A DNA stretch of 64,000 nt from Amylibacter sp. SFDW26 (GTDB lineage Bacteria; Pseudomonadota; Alphaproteobacteria; Rhodobacterales; Rhodobacteraceae), in assembly GCF_009184395.1 (NCBI RefSeq), contig NZ_WEIC01000002.1, forward strand, positions 496,001 through 560,000, given 5' to 3'. Each line of letters opens with the position of its first letter. Position 1 is the stretch's first letter. Positions 62,655-64,000 of this stretch are shown piece after piece. Below the pieces are notes generated by a model. The model was not told where the DNA came from. It saw only the letters and a list, made by a program, of their open reading frames with translations, and did no database searches. Made by a program: the position numbers and the translations under genes.

Positions 62655-64000
62655 AATTCACATTCTCTTGGTTGAAAGACCACCTCGACACTGATGCTTC
62701 TATGGATGACATTCTATACGCGCTGACAGACCTTGGTTTGGAAGTCGAAGATGTTGTAAACCCAATGGATACGCTGAAAGATTTCACTGTTGGGTATGTG
62801 AAGCATGCCGAAAAGCACCCTGATGCTGATAAGCTGCGGGTGTGCAAGGTGGACACGGATGAGGGTGAATTGCAGATCATCTGTGGTGCACCGAATGCGC
62901 GTGAAGGTATCCATGTGGTTGTCGCAAAGCCTGGCGTTTACGTGCCGGGTATTGATACGACAATCGGTGTCGGAAAAATCCGTGGGATTGAATCCTATGG
63001 CATGATGGCATCAGAGCGTGAGATGGAATTGTCTGACGAACATGATGGTATCATTGAGCTAGCGGATGAACCTGCTGTGGGCTCGAAATTTGTGGATTAC
63101 TTGGCTGCAAATGCACCTGATAAAATTGACCCGATGATCGAAATTGCGATCACACCGAACCGTCCAGATGCGTTGGGTGTGCGTGGTATTGCGCGTGATT
63201 TGGCAGCACGTGGTTTGGGGGTGTTGAAACCTGAACCGACTGTTGAAATCAAAGGCGGGTTCAAGTCCGATATCAACGTGACCATTGATGCGGATGTTCA
63301 AGCCAAAGGTTGCCCTGTGTTCACAGGTCGTTTGATTAAAGGTGTTAAGAATGGCCCAAGCCCTGCATGGTTGCAGGCACGTTTGAAAGCGATTGGTTTG
63401 CGTCCGATCTCGACATTGGTCGATATCACGAACCTGTTCACATATGAATATAACCGCCCATTGCACGTGTTCGATGCGGATACGGTCAAAGGTGATCTGC
63501 GTGTGCATTTTGCGGCTGGTGGTGAAAAACTGATGGCGTTGGATGACAATGAATACACGTTTGATGCGGGTATGATGGCGATCTCTGATGATAACGGTGT
63601 GGAAAGCATTGCGGGCATCATGGGTGGTTTGCCATCTGGCTGTACGGATGACACGGTGAATGTCTTCCTTGAAAGCGCATATTGGGATCCGATCACGATT
63701 GCGATGACAGGTCGTAAACTAAAAATCAATTCAGATGCACGTTATCGTTTTGAGCGCGGTGTTGATCCTGAGTTCACGCCTAAAGGTTTGGATTTGGCTA
63801 CGGCTTTGATTATAGAGCTATGTGGTGGTGAAGCGTCTGACATGATTGTGGCGGGCGACGTCCCAGATAGGACACGCAGTTATAAGTTGGATACAGACCG
63901 TGTTAAGTCATTGGTCGGGATGGATATTCCTGCTGATGAACAACGTGCAACGTTGACTGCTTTGGGTTTTGACCTGAAGGGTGAAGATGCGTTCGTCCCG
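62651..64000 (+). CDS. pheT: Phenylalanine-tRNA ligase beta subunit (partial, runs off the window)
   Basis: The first 450 residues of the beta subunit are present; the frame is open at the right edge. [21 protein letters not shown] is the start, [14 protein letters not shown] belongs to the tRNA-binding EMAP-like domain, and [22 protein letters not shown] and [12 protein letters not shown] are B3/B4 editing-domain segments. The B5 domain begins near the edge. ATG at 62651 overlaps the pheS stop codon. Confidence 0.96.
   Translation, partial: MKFTFSWLKDHLDTDASMDDILYALTDLGLEVEDVVNPMDTLKDFTVGYVKHAEKHPDADKLRVCKVDTDEGELQIICGAPNAREGIHVVVAKPGVYVPGIDTTIGVGKIRGIESYGMMASEREMELSDEHDGIIELADEPAVGSKFVDYLAANAPDKIDPMIEIAITPNRPDALGVRGIARDLAARGLGVLKPEPTVEIKGGFKSDINVTIDADVQAKGCPVFTGRLIKGVKNGPSPAWLQARLKAIGLRPISTLVDITNLFTYEYNRPLHVFDADTVKGDLRVHFAAGGEKLMALDDNEYTFDAGMMAISDDNGVESIAGIMGGLPSGCTDDTVNVFLESAYWDPITIAMTGRKLKINSDARYRFERGVDPEFTPKGLDLATALIIELCGGEASDMIVAGDVPDRTRSYKLDTDRVKSLVGMDIPADEQRATLTALGFDLKGEDAFVP

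Noticed and set aside
1-64000. CRISPR arrays, insertion sequences, large tandem repeats
   Set aside because: No regularly spaced repeats, transposase or terminal inverted repeats were noticed on reading both strands.

Overview
The window looks like chromosome of a marine alphaproteobacterium of the order Rhodobacterales (Roseobacter-like), from a lineage of fairly low GC. Support comes from the gene order petABC, rpmI-rplT-pheS-pheT and cbiX-cobHLI-cbiG/cobJ-cobM, from the ScfR-type regulator beside a branched-chain-type ABC transporter with acetyl-CoA synthetase, and from the D-glutamate genes dgcN/dgcA. The species assignment is inference. No insertion sequence, phage gene, integrase or CRISPR array is visible, and most of the window is densely packed operons.

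Region by region. 1-1447: 5' part of an acyl-CoA dehydrogenase (minus). 1506-13620: a short-chain carboxylate (probably acetate) module. On the minus strand are a symporter-histidine kinase fusion, a small membrane protein, a single-domain response regulator and an ScfR-type repressor/activator. Divergent on the plus strand are a Tat-exported binding protein, two permeases, two ATPases and acetyl-CoA synthetase. 13621-14279: mostly non-coding, with terminators and tRNA-Lys. 14375-24891: housekeeping and redox genes (dapF, mtaB, glutathione transferases, flavin oxidoreductases, azoreductase, CGNR and OhrR regulators, LysE exporter). 25021-27704: alanine/glycine symporter and universal stress protein with a divergent Lrp regulator. 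27701-33339: trmL, the cytochrome bc1 operon, aroC, a LysE exporter and HU.

33576-43800 is the accessory-looking part. It is visibly AT-richer and contains a secreted caspase-like protease and an OmpA-domain protein on the minus strand. Divergent from these is a compact series: membrane acyltransferase, STAS protein, RsbW-like ATPase, DUF3131 toroid protein, an unrecognised exported protein, a degenerate ABC transporter (signature, catalytic Glu and H-loop all altered) and an HlyD-type adaptor. I read this as a candidate undescribed cell-surface polymer modification/export system under partner-switching control; it is the best candidate here for a new system.

43778-54254 holds cobalamin genes in two groups: minus strand cobC, cbiB and a DUF1636 protein; plus strand a small His-containing protein, cbiX and then cobH, cobL, cobI, a CbiG-CobJ fusion and cobM, nearly all with 4-base overlaps. 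The presence of CbiX and CbiG points to early cobalt insertion. 54937-57781 is a D-glutamate/D-amino-acid catabolic operon (dgcN, dgcA, D-amino-acid aminotransferase) with repeat elements in its leader. 57840-64000 carries a DUF1244 protein, N-formylglutamate amidohydrolase, pyruvate kinase, a small membrane protein, rpmI-rplT (with promoter and leader hairpin), pheS and the start of pheT.

Protein calls rest on motif recognition by eye; no database search or folding calculation was run. Starts were chosen from Shine-Dalgarno spacing and family length where stated.
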